From: Microbulbifer litoralis
Lineage (GTDB): Bacteria; Pseudomonadota; Gammaproteobacteria; Pseudomonadales; Cellvibrionaceae
Direction of reading: 5' to 3'
Length of the DNA: 64,000 nucleotides
Assembly (NCBI RefSeq): GCF_023634065.1
Contig: NZ_JALKCV010000008.1
Coordinates: 1-64,000 of the forward strand
Part shown: positions 46,515 through 55,772 of the stretch, piece by piece
How the letters are laid out: each line of letters starts with the position of its first letter
How positions within the stretch are numbered: position 1 is the first letter of the stretch
Position numbers and translations under genes: made by a program
Notes under the pieces: model-generated
What the model saw: only the letters and a program-made list of their open reading frames with translations
Database searches by the model: none
Told to the model about the DNA's origin: nothing

Positions 46515-47021
46515 ATGACTTTTGCAACCATGAGCCATTACGTGGAAGAAAACCTGGCGGGGGAAACCGCGGCCTATCTCAATACCCGCGCCGATGCTTT
46601 CAGTGGTTATTTCGGTCTCAACAACTATTTCAATGAAGACACAGTAAAGTCCGTGATGAGCAGGTTGATCAGCCATTGGATCGCGGCCAATGACCCCGGT
46701 GAAACCGCCATGGTTTTTACCGAGTTGCCTTATACGGGCTTTGATAACCGCGCAGATATCGGTGTTGTCTACCTGACTCAGGATGGCTGTCCAATTCCTA
46801 CGCAGACATTTTATATCGAGTTGAAAACAGATTTCTATGCGGAGAGTGTCAACGCCGATATCAATCTGCTCGACCTGATAGCAGGTGTGGGGAATTCACC
46901 CATCACCCGGGCCTGTGTCTTCTATACGGTATTCGACCACAATGATGGCTGGACTCGGTATATCGAACGGCCGACCCAGGTCAATGTGGGCGCACGCGGA
47001 ATACACGTGACATCGCCATAG
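46515..47021 (+). CDS. Unknown 168-aa protein with a nuclease-like D...ExK signature
   Basis: 168 aa from the ATG at 46515 (GAGGATT upstream). The middle reads NRADIGVVYL then TFYIELKTDF: Asp81 at the start of one strand and Glu102-x-Lys104 at the end of the next, with Glu70 earlier in a helix or strand. This spacing is what the PD-(D/E)XK nuclease fold shows. No family is recognised otherwise and the assignment is a hypothesis. It ends 10 bases before the 934-aa gene. Confidence 0.75.
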   Translation: MTFATMSHYVEENLAGETAAYLNTRADAFSGYFGLNNYFNEDTVKSVMSRLISHWIAANDPGETAMVFTELPYTGFDNRADIGVVYLTQDGCPIPTQTFYIELKTDFYAESVNADINLLDLIAGVGNSPITRACVFYTVFDHNDGWTRYIERPTQVNVGARGIHVTSP

Positions 47022-47031
47022 GAGCACAATC

Positions 47032-49836
47032 ATGGGCGAGTACAGTGGACAGCGGGAGATTGCCGGCGTCGGCTTCTCCTGGCGCTATGCTGGAGCGGCG
47101 CAAAGCTGGGTAAAGGTGGAGTGGCGGGGCGCAACTATTGTGCAGGTGCCGCTGCCGCTGCCTGAAGACAGCAATCCGTTACATTTCTGGCAAGAGGGGT
47201 CCGGTGGCACAGGTCTCGCCGTCAACGGCGAGATGCACTTTGCCGAGGCCACTGAAACCCTTGTAGTCACGCGCCTGGAAACGGTAGAGGGCAGGGCGAG
47301 GAACGAACTGCTTTTCTCCGCCGAGTATCCCCAGCCGCCGCAACCCCACATACCTGAACCGGGGGAACCTGTTCGCAGTGGTGTGGTGGAACCGCCGCCG
47401 GAGTCGGACCTGTTTCCCTATCTTTACCTGGCCCAGTGGCCGGAGATCAGTGCCGCAGAGCTGCGGGATCGTTTCGTCCAGTACGATGGGCAACTGGCTC
47501 CAGAGGGCAGTCTCTATCGCGCGATGTTGGAAGCCGCGGAAGAGGGACGGCGGGCCATGGTCGTTCAAGTGGATCTGTTCCTGTCCGGCCGGGAGCCCTA
47601 TAGGGGTCGGTACCTGGGCGATATCTCCGGGCTGGGCGAACCGCTGGCGGGGTTGCCGGCCTTGAACCGCGAATTGCGCCAGTCGCCACCGGTGGACCTG
47701 GAGGATTTCCAGCGTCGGGCCGAGGTGGCGCTGCAAATGAGCTGGGCGGATCTCTGCCGTTACTGGCAGGGCGAGGCCTATGGCAAGCGCGAGCAGCAGT
47801 GTTGGCAGAACCTGATTGCGCTGGCGGGCCAGCCCGGTTTTAACCCGGGCCTGGGCGACCAGCTCTCGCGGGTCCTGGCGACGGCCGCTTTGATATCCCG
47901 CATAGTCGCCACGGAGAGTGATTCCGGTGGGGGCAATGCGGAGGAAGTCTACTGGTCGGCACCGCGACTGCTCGATGGTATCCGGGCGACGGTGATTTTG
48001 CCGGGGGATATTTTTCCACTGCCACCGGCCGGGTCCCCGGAGACCGCGCCGACAGAGAGCGCGATAGTGCCGTACGCGATCGGCGATGTGAAACTGGTGC
48101 GGCAGCGTCTGCAGGGTTATCGCCTTGGTGAAGTCAGCCGTATCGAATCGGTCATGCGCGGAGAGCTCAAGGAGTCATCGGAAACATCACTACACGAGTC
48201 CCGTACCGAGGAGCGGCTTTCGGACAGCAGCACACAGGGTTCTGACACCGAGCTGTCCGGTTGGCGGGGGAATCTGTTGCTGGAGGCGCAGAACACCCAG
48301 AAGGACAACTTCCACTACCACTACGAGAGCCAGTATGCCCCACCGGCCAACCAGTTGCAGGTGATCGTGGATGAAACCATACAGCCGGAAAATGATGAAC
48401 CGCAGCGCACGCTGGACAACCGGGCCACCCGGGCCGCGCGACGCCTGACACAGCGCGCCGCCAGCTCCCTCGAGCGCCGCCTGCAGTGGCAGCGCAGCAG
48501 TGCCACGGTACACCGGGATGAAAGACAGACACTGCGACGTATCGACGCCGCCGGGCTGGACACCAATCTGCGCGCTGTTTACCGCTGGGTGAACAAGGTT
48601 TACCGCTGCTGGACCGAGGACCTGGGGCGACACCTGGTGCTGGAATTTTCTGTCCGCAACCCGGCCAGTGGCACCATCGCCGGGGCATTCAGTTTGCGCG
48701 GATTGTCGCTCAGCGAGCCGCCGCCGTTGGCGGATGCCGGTGTGCATACCTTCCAGGATATCTCCACCGATCCGGATTCCGATGCCTACTATGCGACGCT
48801 GGCGGCGCAGTATGGGGTGGTGGAACTGGAACCTCCGCCGGCGCCGCACGCCCACAGTAGCGTTACCTTTCTCGGGGGAGAACCGCTCCATGGCCAGTCA
48901 GTGGCGGTGGCGCCGGGATACAGCGCCCACTCTGCGCATGTGGCCGTAACACCGGCGCCGGGTGCATCCGGCCTGGAGCTGGAGGTAGCGGTCGGACAGT
49001 GCGCCTGCCGTTATTCCGGCCCGGGAAGCGACACTGAAACCCTGGAGCTTGGCGGTGAGCGCGAGTCGGTGCCGGTAGCGGTGCTCTCTGCCGGCGGGGG
49101 CAAAGGTGCCGGCATCGACGGCAGCTATAGCGTTGTAGTCGAGGTTGCCGCAACGCTGACAGACGAGGCCCTGGAGCGCTGGAAATTGGCCACCTATAAA
49201 GCCATCTCCGCCGGTTGTGAACGCCAGCGTGAGCGCTACTATGCAACGGTTTCCAGCTGGTCCGGCGCGAGCCGGGTGTCCCCCGACAAGGTGCGACAGA
49301 CGGTGCGCACAGCGTTGCGCCGCGACATAGTCCGGCAGCTGTTGCAGCGGGCCCGACACCAGACGGGCGAGGGCGGCGATGTCGCGGCCGGTCGACAGCG
49401 TTACGTCCAGTTTTTCGACCGCGCGCTGGCATGGGAAGACATGGCCTACGCATTCACCGTCAAGACCGAGGACGATCTCGGCACGGCCATCGAACAGCAC
49501 TACAGCGGTGGCGACCAGCTTCTAAGCGCTTTTCTGCAGGCGGGTTCCGCCCGGGTGCTGATGCCGGTAACGCCGGAGTTTTCCTACCGTCTGCTGTACT
49601 TTCTCGCCAGCGGCCAGATCTGGGCCGGTACGGATCCGCTGACGCCGACTTTCTGCCCGCAGTTGAAAGGCGGGGCGGACAGGCGCTATGTCGAGTTGGT
49701 CAACGCCCTCAAGGAATCCGCGGAGATCCCGACGCCGGAACTGCCACAGGAGGATTGGGAACTGGTTGTGCCCACAGAGATGACAGTGCTGCAGGACGGG
49801 GAGCAGTTGCCGGTATTCGAAGGCGGTGAGTCATGA
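47032..49836 (+). CDS. Large 934-aa protein of unknown function, partner of tail-collar protein
   Basis: 934 aa, no signal peptide or membrane segment. N-terminal beta-rich part (1-100), a Pro-rich joint (about 102-125), a helical middle, and a charged stretch at about 355-400 (GDVKLVRQRLQGYRLGEVSR, then many S/E/R). A block VYRWVNKVYRCWTEDLGRHL near 516-535 is followed by beta-rich and helical C-terminal parts. I recall large unnamed proteins of Bacteroidetes with similar GDLxVVKQxLxRYExGEIAH and GVYRWVNKVY blocks, but cannot verify it here. ATGA overlap with the next gene implies coupled translation. Confidence 0.8.
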   Translation: MGEYSGQREIAGVGFSWRYAGAAQSWVKVEWRGATIVQVPLPLPEDSNPLHFWQEGSGGTGLAVNGEMHFAEATETLVVTRLETVEGRARNELLFSAEYPQPPQPHIPEPGEPVRSGVVEPPPESDLFPYLYLAQWPEISAAELRDRFVQYDGQLAPEGSLYRAMLEAAEEGRRAMVVQVDLFLSGREPYRGRYLGDISGLGEPLAGLPALNRELRQSPPVDLEDFQRRAEVALQMSWADLCRYWQGEAYGKREQQCWQNLIALAGQPGFNPGLGDQLSRVLATAALISRIVATESDSGGGNAEEVYWSAPRLLDGIRATVILPGDIFPLPPAGSPETAPTESAIVPYAIGDVKLVRQRLQGYRLGEVSRIESVMRGELKESSETSLHESRTEERLSDSSTQGSDTELSGWRGNLLLEAQNTQKDNFHYHYESQYAPPANQLQVIVDETIQPENDEPQRTLDNRATRAARRLTQRAASSLERRLQWQRSSATVHRDERQTLRRIDAAGLDTNLRAVYRWVNKVYRCWTEDLGRHLVLEFSVRNPASGTIAGAFSLRGLSLSEPPPLADAGVHTFQDISTDPDSDAYYATLAAQYGVVELEPPPAPHAHSSVTFLGGEPLHGQSVAVAPGYSAHSAHVAVTPAPGASGLELEVAVGQCACRYSGPGSDTETLELGGERESVPVAVLSAGGGKGAGIDGSYSVVVEVAATLTDEALERWKLATYKAISAGCERQRERYYATVSSWSGASRVSPDKVRQTVRTALRRDIVRQLLQRARHQTGEGGDVAAGRQRYVQFFDRALAWEDMAYAFTVKTEDDLGTAIEQHYSGGDQLLSAFLQAGSARVLMPVTPEFSYRLLYFLASGQIWAGTDPLTPTFCPQLKGGADRRYVELVNALKESAEIPTPELPQEDWELVVPTEMTVLQDGEQLPVFEGGES

Positions 49837-50420
49837 TCGATTATCCAATGGTTCCACCACCGCCCTTTGCACCGGAGTGGCTATCCGGTGTCCCTGTGGG
49901 CATCGTCTGTCCCTACGCCGGTCGCGTGGCGGACTCGTCCGAGGGCGACAGCGGTGCAACTGGATTGCAGCCGGTGATGTGGCTGGAGCGGTGGGGTTGG
50001 ATGTTCTGTAACGGACGCGAAGTATCCATCGCCGCTTTTCCGATGCTGTTTGCAGCGATCGGCACCCTTTACGGTGGCGATGGTGAGACAGTATTCCAGT
50101 TGCCCGACTACCGCGGTCTATTCCTGCGCTGCACCGATAGTGGTGCCGGCGTGGACCCGGATGCGGGCCAGAGGAAATCACCGGCTACTGGCGAAACCGA
50201 TGTCGGCGTGGGCTCCCTGCAGGGAGACGCTTTGCAGAATCACCAGCACAGTTACCAGTTCGCTACGGCGGGCAGCGGTTCGCTGCAATTCCAGGGCGGC
50301 AAGGCAAAGCTGCCCGGGAAACCGACAGCCAGCGGTGATCCGGAGGGCGAGACGGTGTGCACAAGCAGCGAAACCCGACCGCGCAATATCTACGTCAATT
50401 ACATCATCAAGTGTCGGTGA
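49833..50420 (+). CDS. Phage tail-collar domain protein
   Basis: 195 aa. The Tail Collar domain (PF07484 type) is clear: GWMFCNGREVSIAAFPMLFA, then IGTLYGGDGETVFQLPDYRG and LFLRCTD, as in tail-fibre tips and in microcystin-dependent proteins. A central NHQHSYQF and the ending TRPRNIYVNYIIK are also typical of this class. There is no signal peptide. It overlaps the 934-aa gene by 4 bases (ATGA), which suggests the two proteins assemble together. It is not accompanied by other phage structural genes. Confidence 0.9.
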   Translation: MIDYPMVPPPPFAPEWLSGVPVGIVCPYAGRVADSSEGDSGATGLQPVMWLERWGWMFCNGREVSIAAFPMLFAAIGTLYGGDGETVFQLPDYRGLFLRCTDSGAGVDPDAGQRKSPATGETDVGVGSLQGDALQNHQHSYQFATAGSGSLQFQGGKAKLPGKPTASGDPEGETVCTSSETRPRNIYVNYIIKCR

Positions 50421-50455
50421 GGTGCAGGGTGAAAACGCAGGAGGGTAGCAGTGAA

Positions 50456-50845
50456 ATGACAGCAGGAAAGGTCGCGCCTTTTCCCTTGGCGGTGACGTCG
50501 CCGGGGGGCTGTAGTGAGTCCATGGGGCGACGCCTCGACCAGGCCCTGCTAGCCCGCAAGGTGCAAAAGAACTATCCGCTGGCGCTGGAAATCGGTGTCG
50601 ACGAGAGCTGCATCAGCCGCTGGCGCCGGGGGTCCTCCATATCCACGGACAATGCGATCAGGTTGTGCCGGGCACTGGATATCTCGCTGGACTGGTTGTT
50701 GAGTGGACACGGCACGATGGACCAGCATCGACAGCGTTCGGTGGGCGACGGTGAATACGCGCTGATTGAGCGGCTGCGGCGGCTTCCCGAGACCGCACGC
50801 CACTCGCTGCTTTCCCTTTTGGCATTTCTCGAGCCTCACCAGTAA
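50456..50845 (+). CDS. CI/XRE-type HTH regulator closing the operon
   Basis: 129 aa from the ATG at 50456 with AGGAGGG at 50439-50445. The HTH (LALEIGVDESCISRWRRGSSISTDNAIRLCRALDISLDWLLSG in residues about 40-85) is of the phage CI repressor type. There is no cleavage or dimerisation domain, only a short helical end. As the last gene before the terminator it may autoregulate the operon. Confidence 0.85.
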   Translation: MTAGKVAPFPLAVTSPGGCSESMGRRLDQALLARKVQKNYPLALEIGVDESCISRWRRGSSISTDNAIRLCRALDISLDWLLSGHGTMDQHRQRSVGDGEYALIERLRRLPETARHSLLSLLAFLEPHQ

Positions 50846-50873
50846 TTTCCTTTCCAGTTTCCACTCCCCCTTT

Positions 50874-50908
50874 ACCGTGTCACTTTGCTTCCGTGATGCG
50901 GTTTTTTT
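50874..50908 (+). terminator. Rho-independent terminator of the tail-collar operon
   Basis: ACCGTGTCAC pairs with GTGATGCGGT (two wobble pairs) around TTTGCTTCC and is followed by seven T. It lies 29 bases after the regulator stop. Confidence 0.85.
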
Positions 50909-51068
50909 AGTGTAAAAGAAATGATCGTTTTCATGATTGCAAGAAGATCATTTTGATTTTTCCTGTATGCAAGCGAAATCGCTAACTCCGAAAAATCATC
51001 GAGTTTAGGATTATTGAGGGTTGGTAGATTTCAACCTTTTTTCAGAAAACATCTTCAAGGAATTTTCC

Positions 51069-51476
51069 ATGAAAACGATAACCGCTTTTGTGTCGATGAT
51101 ATTGGCCATCTCTTTTCTCTCTGCCTGCACCCTGGAAAGCGTCACACCGGCGAATCCGGGATGCCGATATACCTCGCAAAGCTTTGCACATGTGGAGCCG
51201 CGTCACTGTAATCCGGGTACCTATCCCGGTAAAAGTAAATTTGCGCAGGCCACCGGCTATTGCAATGGCCTCGCTGGCGGGCAGGGGCTGTGTGAAACTG
51301 TCCAGGTCGCTCCGGACCGACGCACAATACAGCCGGATGGCCGTATATGCTACGACAAGGATATGGGGGCTGCTATCGGCACGCGCGGCGAAACCTGGGC
51401 GAGAGTGGTAATAGATCCGAATAGCGGGGTTGTGGTAACACAGTTCCCGGAAAACGCGGCGGGTTGTCGCCAGTAA
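51069..51476 (+). CDS. Cys-rich lipoprotein of unknown function
   Basis: 135 aa from the ATG at 51069 with AAGGA upstream. A lipoprotein signal ends LSAC (Cys20), so the protein should be anchored in a membrane after lipid attachment. The mature part has at least five more Cys, which could form disulfides in the periplasm or outside. No family recognised. A+T-rich DNA precedes it. Confidence 0.75.
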   Translation: MKTITAFVSMILAISFLSACTLESVTPANPGCRYTSQSFAHVEPRHCNPGTYPGKSKFAQATGYCNGLAGGQGLCETVQVAPDRRTIQPDGRICYDKDMGAAIGTRGETWARVVIDPNSGVVVTQFPENAAGCRQ

Positions 51477-51517
51477 CCAGTTAGAGGAGGCGCGGGAACC
51501 CCGTTTCCGCGTTAGCT

Positions 51518-51871
51518 ATGGCGAGAGACATCGTATTGACAGACAGGCCCCAGCTTGACGGGGATACGCTTTCAGCAGCGGACAGTGCCCAATCGCTACC
51601 GGTATTGGAAGACGCAGACTGGGCACTTCTCTACCCGCTGGTGGAGCGGTATCGGGACTTCTGCCCATTGCTCTGGCGTATCTGGCGGCATCAACAGGGC
51701 GCCGAAGCGGATGTGTTGATAGAACGGCGGCAACTGCAAAAACTGGCCGGGGAGCTCGCCTTCCTGACTCCGTTTGGGGGAGAAGGGGAAACCCAGGTGC
51801 TGGGCCTTTTGAAGGCACTGGCTGAAGAGGCCTTCGACAGCGGCTCACATCTGGCTTTCGTGGCCGACTGA
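51518..51871 (+). CDS. Unknown 117-aa helical protein
   Basis: 117 aa, soluble and largely helical (LYPLVERYRDFCPLLWRIW and the LQKLAGELAFL stretch). I do not recognise a family. It starts 41 bases after the lipoprotein stop with GGAGGCG (51485-51491) upstream, though spacing is long. Its end converges with the phosphorylase gene, 9 bases away. Confidence 0.65.
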   Translation: MARDIVLTDRPQLDGDTLSAADSAQSLPVLEDADWALLYPLVERYRDFCPLLWRIWRHQQGAEADVLIERRQLQKLAGELAFLTPFGGEGETQVLGLLKALAEEAFDSGSHLAFVAD

Positions 51872-51880
51872 CAGCACCGT

Positions 51881-53653
51881 TCACCAGCGGTTGGTGATCC
51901 ACAGTGTCTGGTAAGGTGCCAGGGTGACCGAGTCCAGCATGTCCTCAAAGTACTGGTCGCTGACCAGGTCCTTCCATTTGTCCGTACCGATCAGGTTGAT
52001 ACTGGACAGCAGCACCGTCTGCGGTGCATCGGAAATATTGTTGAGGCAGAAGATACTCTGGCGCCGGTCCATACTCTGTCGCCAGAAGGCAAAGATCTGT
52101 TCACCCAGGTGCAGGGTGAACTGGGTTGCGTTGGGGTGGAAAGCCGGCTGGTCGCGACGCATACGGATCAGGTGGCGCAGTTGGCGGAATACCCTGTGGT
52201 GGTGGCTTTCCGGGTCCGCCAGCTCGCGGTTCAGCTCCTCCTCCTGCCATTGGCGCCGGTTGATAGCGCGATTGTGGCCGTGCTCGGCGACGCGCTGGTA
52301 GTCATTGGTTGTCCCCATCAGGCTGTGCAAATAAAAACCGGGGATGCCTTCAAGTGCCAGCATTATCGCGTGGGCGCAGATAAAGCGCTCCAGTTGCCAC
52401 TGGTCTTCGCCGGCGGTGGTGCCCCGCAGGGCGTCAAACAGCGAGATATTGATTTCGTAGGGCTTTTTGTTGCCGTCGTCCAGTGCACGCCAACTGATCT
52501 GGCCGCCGAAGTTTTCCATGGTCTGGATCAGCGCTTCCAGCTCGTCGTCGCTCAGCAATCCCTCGGCCGGCCGCAGGCCGATACCGTCGTGGGAGGCAAT
52601 GAAGTTGAAATAGGTCGTACCGTTCTGTGCCGGCGGCATACTCATCAGCCAGTTCTTCAGGTGGTGGCAGTTGCCACTGACCAGGCTGTTGAGCAGCAGG
52701 GGCGGCAGTGAAAAGTTGTAGATGCAGTGCGCCTCGTTGGCATTGCCGAAATAGGACAGGTTTTCCCGGTTGGGGATGTTGGTTTCGGTAATGAGAACCG
52801 CGTTCGGATCCGCATGCTCGATCAGCGTGCGCAGCAGCCGCACGATTTCGTGGGTCTCCTCCAGGTTGATACAGCTGGTGCCGAGTTTCTTCCACAGGAA
52901 GGCGACGGCATCCAGCCGGAAGATGCGCACGCCCATATCCAGGTAGAGGCGCACGATGTCGACCATTTCCAGCAGTACCTGCGGGTTGCGGAAATTCAGG
53001 TCAATCTGGTCGTGACCGAAGGTGCACCAGACACACTTGGTTTCCTCGCCGTTGGATACCGCACGCAACAGCGGCGTGGTGCGCGGCCGCACGACACCAC
53101 TGAGGTTTTCATTCGGGTCCACCGTGAAGAAATAATCGTTACCGGGAGACTCGCCCTGCTGGAAATTGACAAACCACTGGTGCTCCGAGGAGCAGTGGTT
53201 GATCACCAGGTCCGCCATCAGGTGGAAGTCGGTACTGATCCGCAGGATATCGCTCCAGTCCCCGAGCCGTGGATCCACCTGCTTGTAGTCGATGACTGCG
53301 AAACCGTCGTCGCTGGAGTAGGGAAAGAACGGCAGTATGTGCACGCTGTTGATCAGCATGGTGAAGTGTTCTTTCAGGAAATGATGCAGGGCCTGTAGCG
53401 GGGGGGTGTCACCGCTGACAATGGTGTTGCCATAGGTGATGACCACCATGTCGGTCTGGTCCCAGAGGTTTTTGTGGGCCAGCGGTGTCTGGCAGTCTTC
53501 ATCAAGGCGCATGACCCGCAACAGGTCGTGGGCGATTGGTTCGCGGTCACGATCCGGGTAGATCGCGGCCAGGTGGCCGCGGACCTTTTGCAGAAGGATT
53601 TCTTCAACGGGCAGTTCGGCGGATGTCTGGGTCATAATTTTCTTTTGGCTCAC
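51881..53653 (-). CDS. GH13_18 phosphorylase, probably glucosylglycerate phosphorylase
   Basis: 590 aa from the GTG at 53653 (AGGAG 4 bases upstream; ATG at 53635 is an alternative). The alpha-amylase (GH13) plan is clear: the nucleophile region [15 protein letters not shown], the general acid ITETNIPN and ASHDGIG. Sucrose-phosphorylase-like length. In this context, directly after gpgS and its phosphatase, the likely reaction is phosphorolysis of glucosylglycerate to glucose 1-phosphate and glycerate (an activity known in this subfamily); sucrose or other glucosides are not excluded. It overlaps gpgS by 50 bases. Confidence 0.8.
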   Translation of the reverse strand: MSQKKIMTQTSAELPVEEILLQKVRGHLAAIYPDRDREPIAHDLLRVMRLDEDCQTPLAHKNLWDQTDMVVITYGNTIVSGDTPPLQALHHFLKEHFTMLINSVHILPFFPYSSDDGFAVIDYKQVDPRLGDWSDILRISTDFHLMADLVINHCSSEHQWFVNFQQGESPGNDYFFTVDPNENLSGVVRPRTTPLLRAVSNGEETKCVWCTFGHDQIDLNFRNPQVLLEMVDIVRLYLDMGVRIFRLDAVAFLWKKLGTSCINLEETHEIVRLLRTLIEHADPNAVLITETNIPNRENLSYFGNANEAHCIYNFSLPPLLLNSLVSGNCHHLKNWLMSMPPAQNGTTYFNFIASHDGIGLRPAEGLLSDDELEALIQTMENFGGQISWRALDDGNKKPYEINISLFDALRGTTAGEDQWQLERFICAHAIMLALEGIPGFYLHSLMGTTNDYQRVAEHGHNRAINRRQWQEEELNRELADPESHHHRVFRQLRHLIRMRRDQPAFHPNATQFTLHLGEQIFAFWRQSMDRRQSIFCLNNISDAPQTVLLSSINLIGTDKWKDLVSDQYFEDMLDSVTLAPYQTLWITNRW

Positions 53654-54869
53654 TGTACTCCTGGTAATCGGCTTCCACGGCGGCTTTCAGTTCGTCGAGA
53701 AAGTCCGGTGCGGCGCTGCTGATGCGGCTCCAGCTGGGAATGAACGGCGTTTCCATCGGGTTGTCGAGAAATGCCTGGCCGGCCTTCATCAGGTTGCGGG
53801 CGAACAGTTCCACGGTCTGTTCTTCGCGGTGGATATCGAAATCCAGGCCGTTGATGATCGCATCGTTGCGGTAGGTTTCGACAAAATCCAGGGCGATGCG
53901 GAAGTAGGTGGCCTTGATACTGCGGAAGATCTCCGTGGAGAAGACGGTGCCCTGGGTGGCCAGTTTCCGGAACAGCGACTTGGCGATATCGATGGACATC
54001 TTCGACAGGCCGGTATGATCGTCGCTGAAGGAGACCGACTGGTGTTTGTGATCGTAGCAGTGGGCGATATCCACCTGGCACAGGTGGTTGGTGGAATAGT
54101 TGCGGTACATCTCCGACAGGACACCGATTTCCAGGCCCCAGTCGCTGGGAATATGCAGGTCGTTGATGACATCGCGGCGGAAGGAGAACTCGCCGGCCAG
54201 CGCATAGCGGAAGCTGTCCATATAGGTCAGGTAGTCGGTGTGGCCGTAGATTTTCTTCAGGGTGCGGATCAGCGGTGTGACCAGCAGGCGGCAGACGCGG
54301 CCGTTGATCTTCCCCGACGCCACGCGGGAATAGAAACCCTTGCAGAATTCGTAGCTGAAGGCCGGGTTGGCCACCGGGTAGAAGAGGCGTGCGAGTAAAT
54401 GCCGATCGTAGGTGACGATATCGCAGTCGTGCAGTGCCACCGCTTCGCCGCGCCCCGAGGCGAGGATATAGCCGAGGCAGTACCAGACGTTGCGGCCCTT
54501 GCCCGGCTCCATCGGCGCCAGGCCGCGTTCCTGCAATTTGGCGTCCAGTTCGCGCAGGCGCGGGCCGTCGTTCCAGAGCACACGCACATGTTGCGGCAGG
54601 CGGTTGAACTGCGCCAGTGCATCCCGGTACTGCGCCTCGTCGGCGCGGTCCAGGCCGATAACGATTTCCGAAAGGTAGGGGACTTTGGCCAGTTCGTCGA
54701 GAATCGACGGCAGCGCCTCCCCCTCGAGTTCCGAATAGAGGGAGGGCAATAGCAGCGACATGGGCCTCTGTCGCGAAAACCTGAGCAGTTCGCCCTCCAT
54801 CTCCTCCAGCGGGCGGTTGCTCAGGTTGTGCAGTGTGGTGATAGAGCCGTTCTGGAAAAAGTCAGTCAC
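53604..54869 (-). CDS. gpgS: Glucosyl-3-phosphoglycerate synthase
   Basis: 421 aa from the GTG at 54869, 6 bases after AGGAG; a TTG at 54875 would abut that site. GT-A glycosyltransferase of GT81 type: DCD metal motif at 148-150 in [11 protein letters not shown], the block [12 protein letters not shown] before it, and [24 protein letters not shown] for the acceptor side. It transfers glucose from a nucleotide sugar to 3-phosphoglycerate. Middle gene of a three-gene minus-strand operon. Confidence 0.88.
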   Translation of the reverse strand: MTDFFQNGSITTLHNLSNRPLEEMEGELLRFSRQRPMSLLLPSLYSELEGEALPSILDELAKVPYLSEIVIGLDRADEAQYRDALAQFNRLPQHVRVLWNDGPRLRELDAKLQERGLAPMEPGKGRNVWYCLGYILASGRGEAVALHDCDIVTYDRHLLARLFYPVANPAFSYEFCKGFYSRVASGKINGRVCRLLVTPLIRTLKKIYGHTDYLTYMDSFRYALAGEFSFRRDVINDLHIPSDWGLEIGVLSEMYRNYSTNHLCQVDIAHCYDHKHQSVSFSDDHTGLSKMSIDIAKSLFRKLATQGTVFSTEIFRSIKATYFRIALDFVETYRNDAIINGLDFDIHREEQTVELFARNLMKAGQAFLDNPMETPFIPSWSRISSAAPDFLDELKAAVEADYQEYSEPKENYDPDIRRTAR

Positions 54870-54908
54870 GGGCAACTCCTGTCGGAAATCAAAAAGCTTC
54901 GCGTTTTC

Positions 54909-55772
54909 TCACTGTGTTTTCGTTTCGCTGAACAGAGGGGAAAACAGGGGTTCCATACACTCCCGCCAGCCGGCGGGGCCGTATTGCTCGCTGTGAATCA
55001 CGCGGCGGGCCTTGTCGTCCTGCAGTACCGGCGCATCGCGATCCGGCGCGCGGACAATAATGGCGATATCGGCGACCGCCAGCATATCCAGATCGTTGGG
55101 GCTGTCGCCGGCGGCAACCAGGCGGTAGTCCCCGGGCCGGGAGTCGCGGTAACAACGGAGCAATTGCAGTGTGGCCGCACCCTTGTCGGTGCGGCCGAGC
55201 AGGTGCAGGAAGCGCCCGCCCTCGAGAGTGTGGAACCCCGCACAGGTGGCGCGCTCGCAAAACGCGCGCTTTTCCGTTTCGCTGCCGCGCCACAACAGCG
55301 GCTCGGAGTAGTCGCGCCGCTGCGCGGCGGCAGCCTGATCCCGTTCGAGGCCGGTGGCGGCGACAATCTCGTCCACCGAGGCGGCAGAGAAGTTCAGGTA
55401 GGGTGCCCCGTGTTCCCGCGCATCTTCCGCCAGGAAATCCAGCAGCCGGGCGCGCGGTGCGCCGGGTTCGATCACCCAGAATTCCCCGCTGCGCCGCGCC
55501 GCTTCGGGTTTGTGTGGAAAGTATCCGCTGGGAATGAAAATGGCCGAACCGTTTTCGACGATAAACGGGTGGTGATTGGTCAGCTCGCGGCGGAGCCCGA
55601 TCATCTCGGTGCAGGTCTTGCTGCTGTTGAGGATCACCGGCACCCCGTGCCGGTCGAGCTGGTGCAGCAGCCGGTCCACCGGCGCGTGGGAATAGTCGTC
55701 GTGATCCAGCAATGTGCCGTCCAGATCGCTGACGATCAGCCAGTGGCTGTGGGCGGGGTTATTTTGCGTCAT
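54909..55772 (-). CDS. HAD-IIB phosphatase (glucosyl-/mannosyl-3-phosphoglycerate type)
   Basis: 287 aa. Motif I SDLDGTLLD has Asp16 and Asp18; motif II NSSK; motif IV GDSPNDLDM. The cap domain is of the HAD-IIB class with the mannosyl-3-phosphoglycerate phosphatase feel (ENGSAIFIP). Since gpgS follows 39 bases later, it should remove the phosphate from glucosyl-3-phosphoglycerate to give glucosylglycerate. First gene of the operon. Confidence 0.85.
   Translation of the reverse strand: MTQNNPAHSHWLIVSDLDGTLLDHDDYSHAPVDRLLHQLDRHGVPVILNSSKTCTEMIGLRRELTNHHPFIVENGSAIFIPSGYFPHKPEAARRSGEFWVIEPGAPRARLLDFLAEDAREHGAPYLNFSAASVDEIVAATGLERDQAAAAQRRDYSEPLLWRGSETEKRAFCERATCAGFHTLEGGRFLHLLGRTDKGAATLQLLRCYRDSRPGDYRLVAAGDSPNDLDMLAVADIAIIVRAPDRDAPVLQDDKARRVIHSEQYGPAGWRECMEPLFSPLFSETKTQ

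Noticed and set aside
45814..50845. Prophage remnant
   Set aside because: Only a collar domain and a CI-like HTH are phage-like; no other structural, lysis, replication or integration gene and no att-like flanks were seen.
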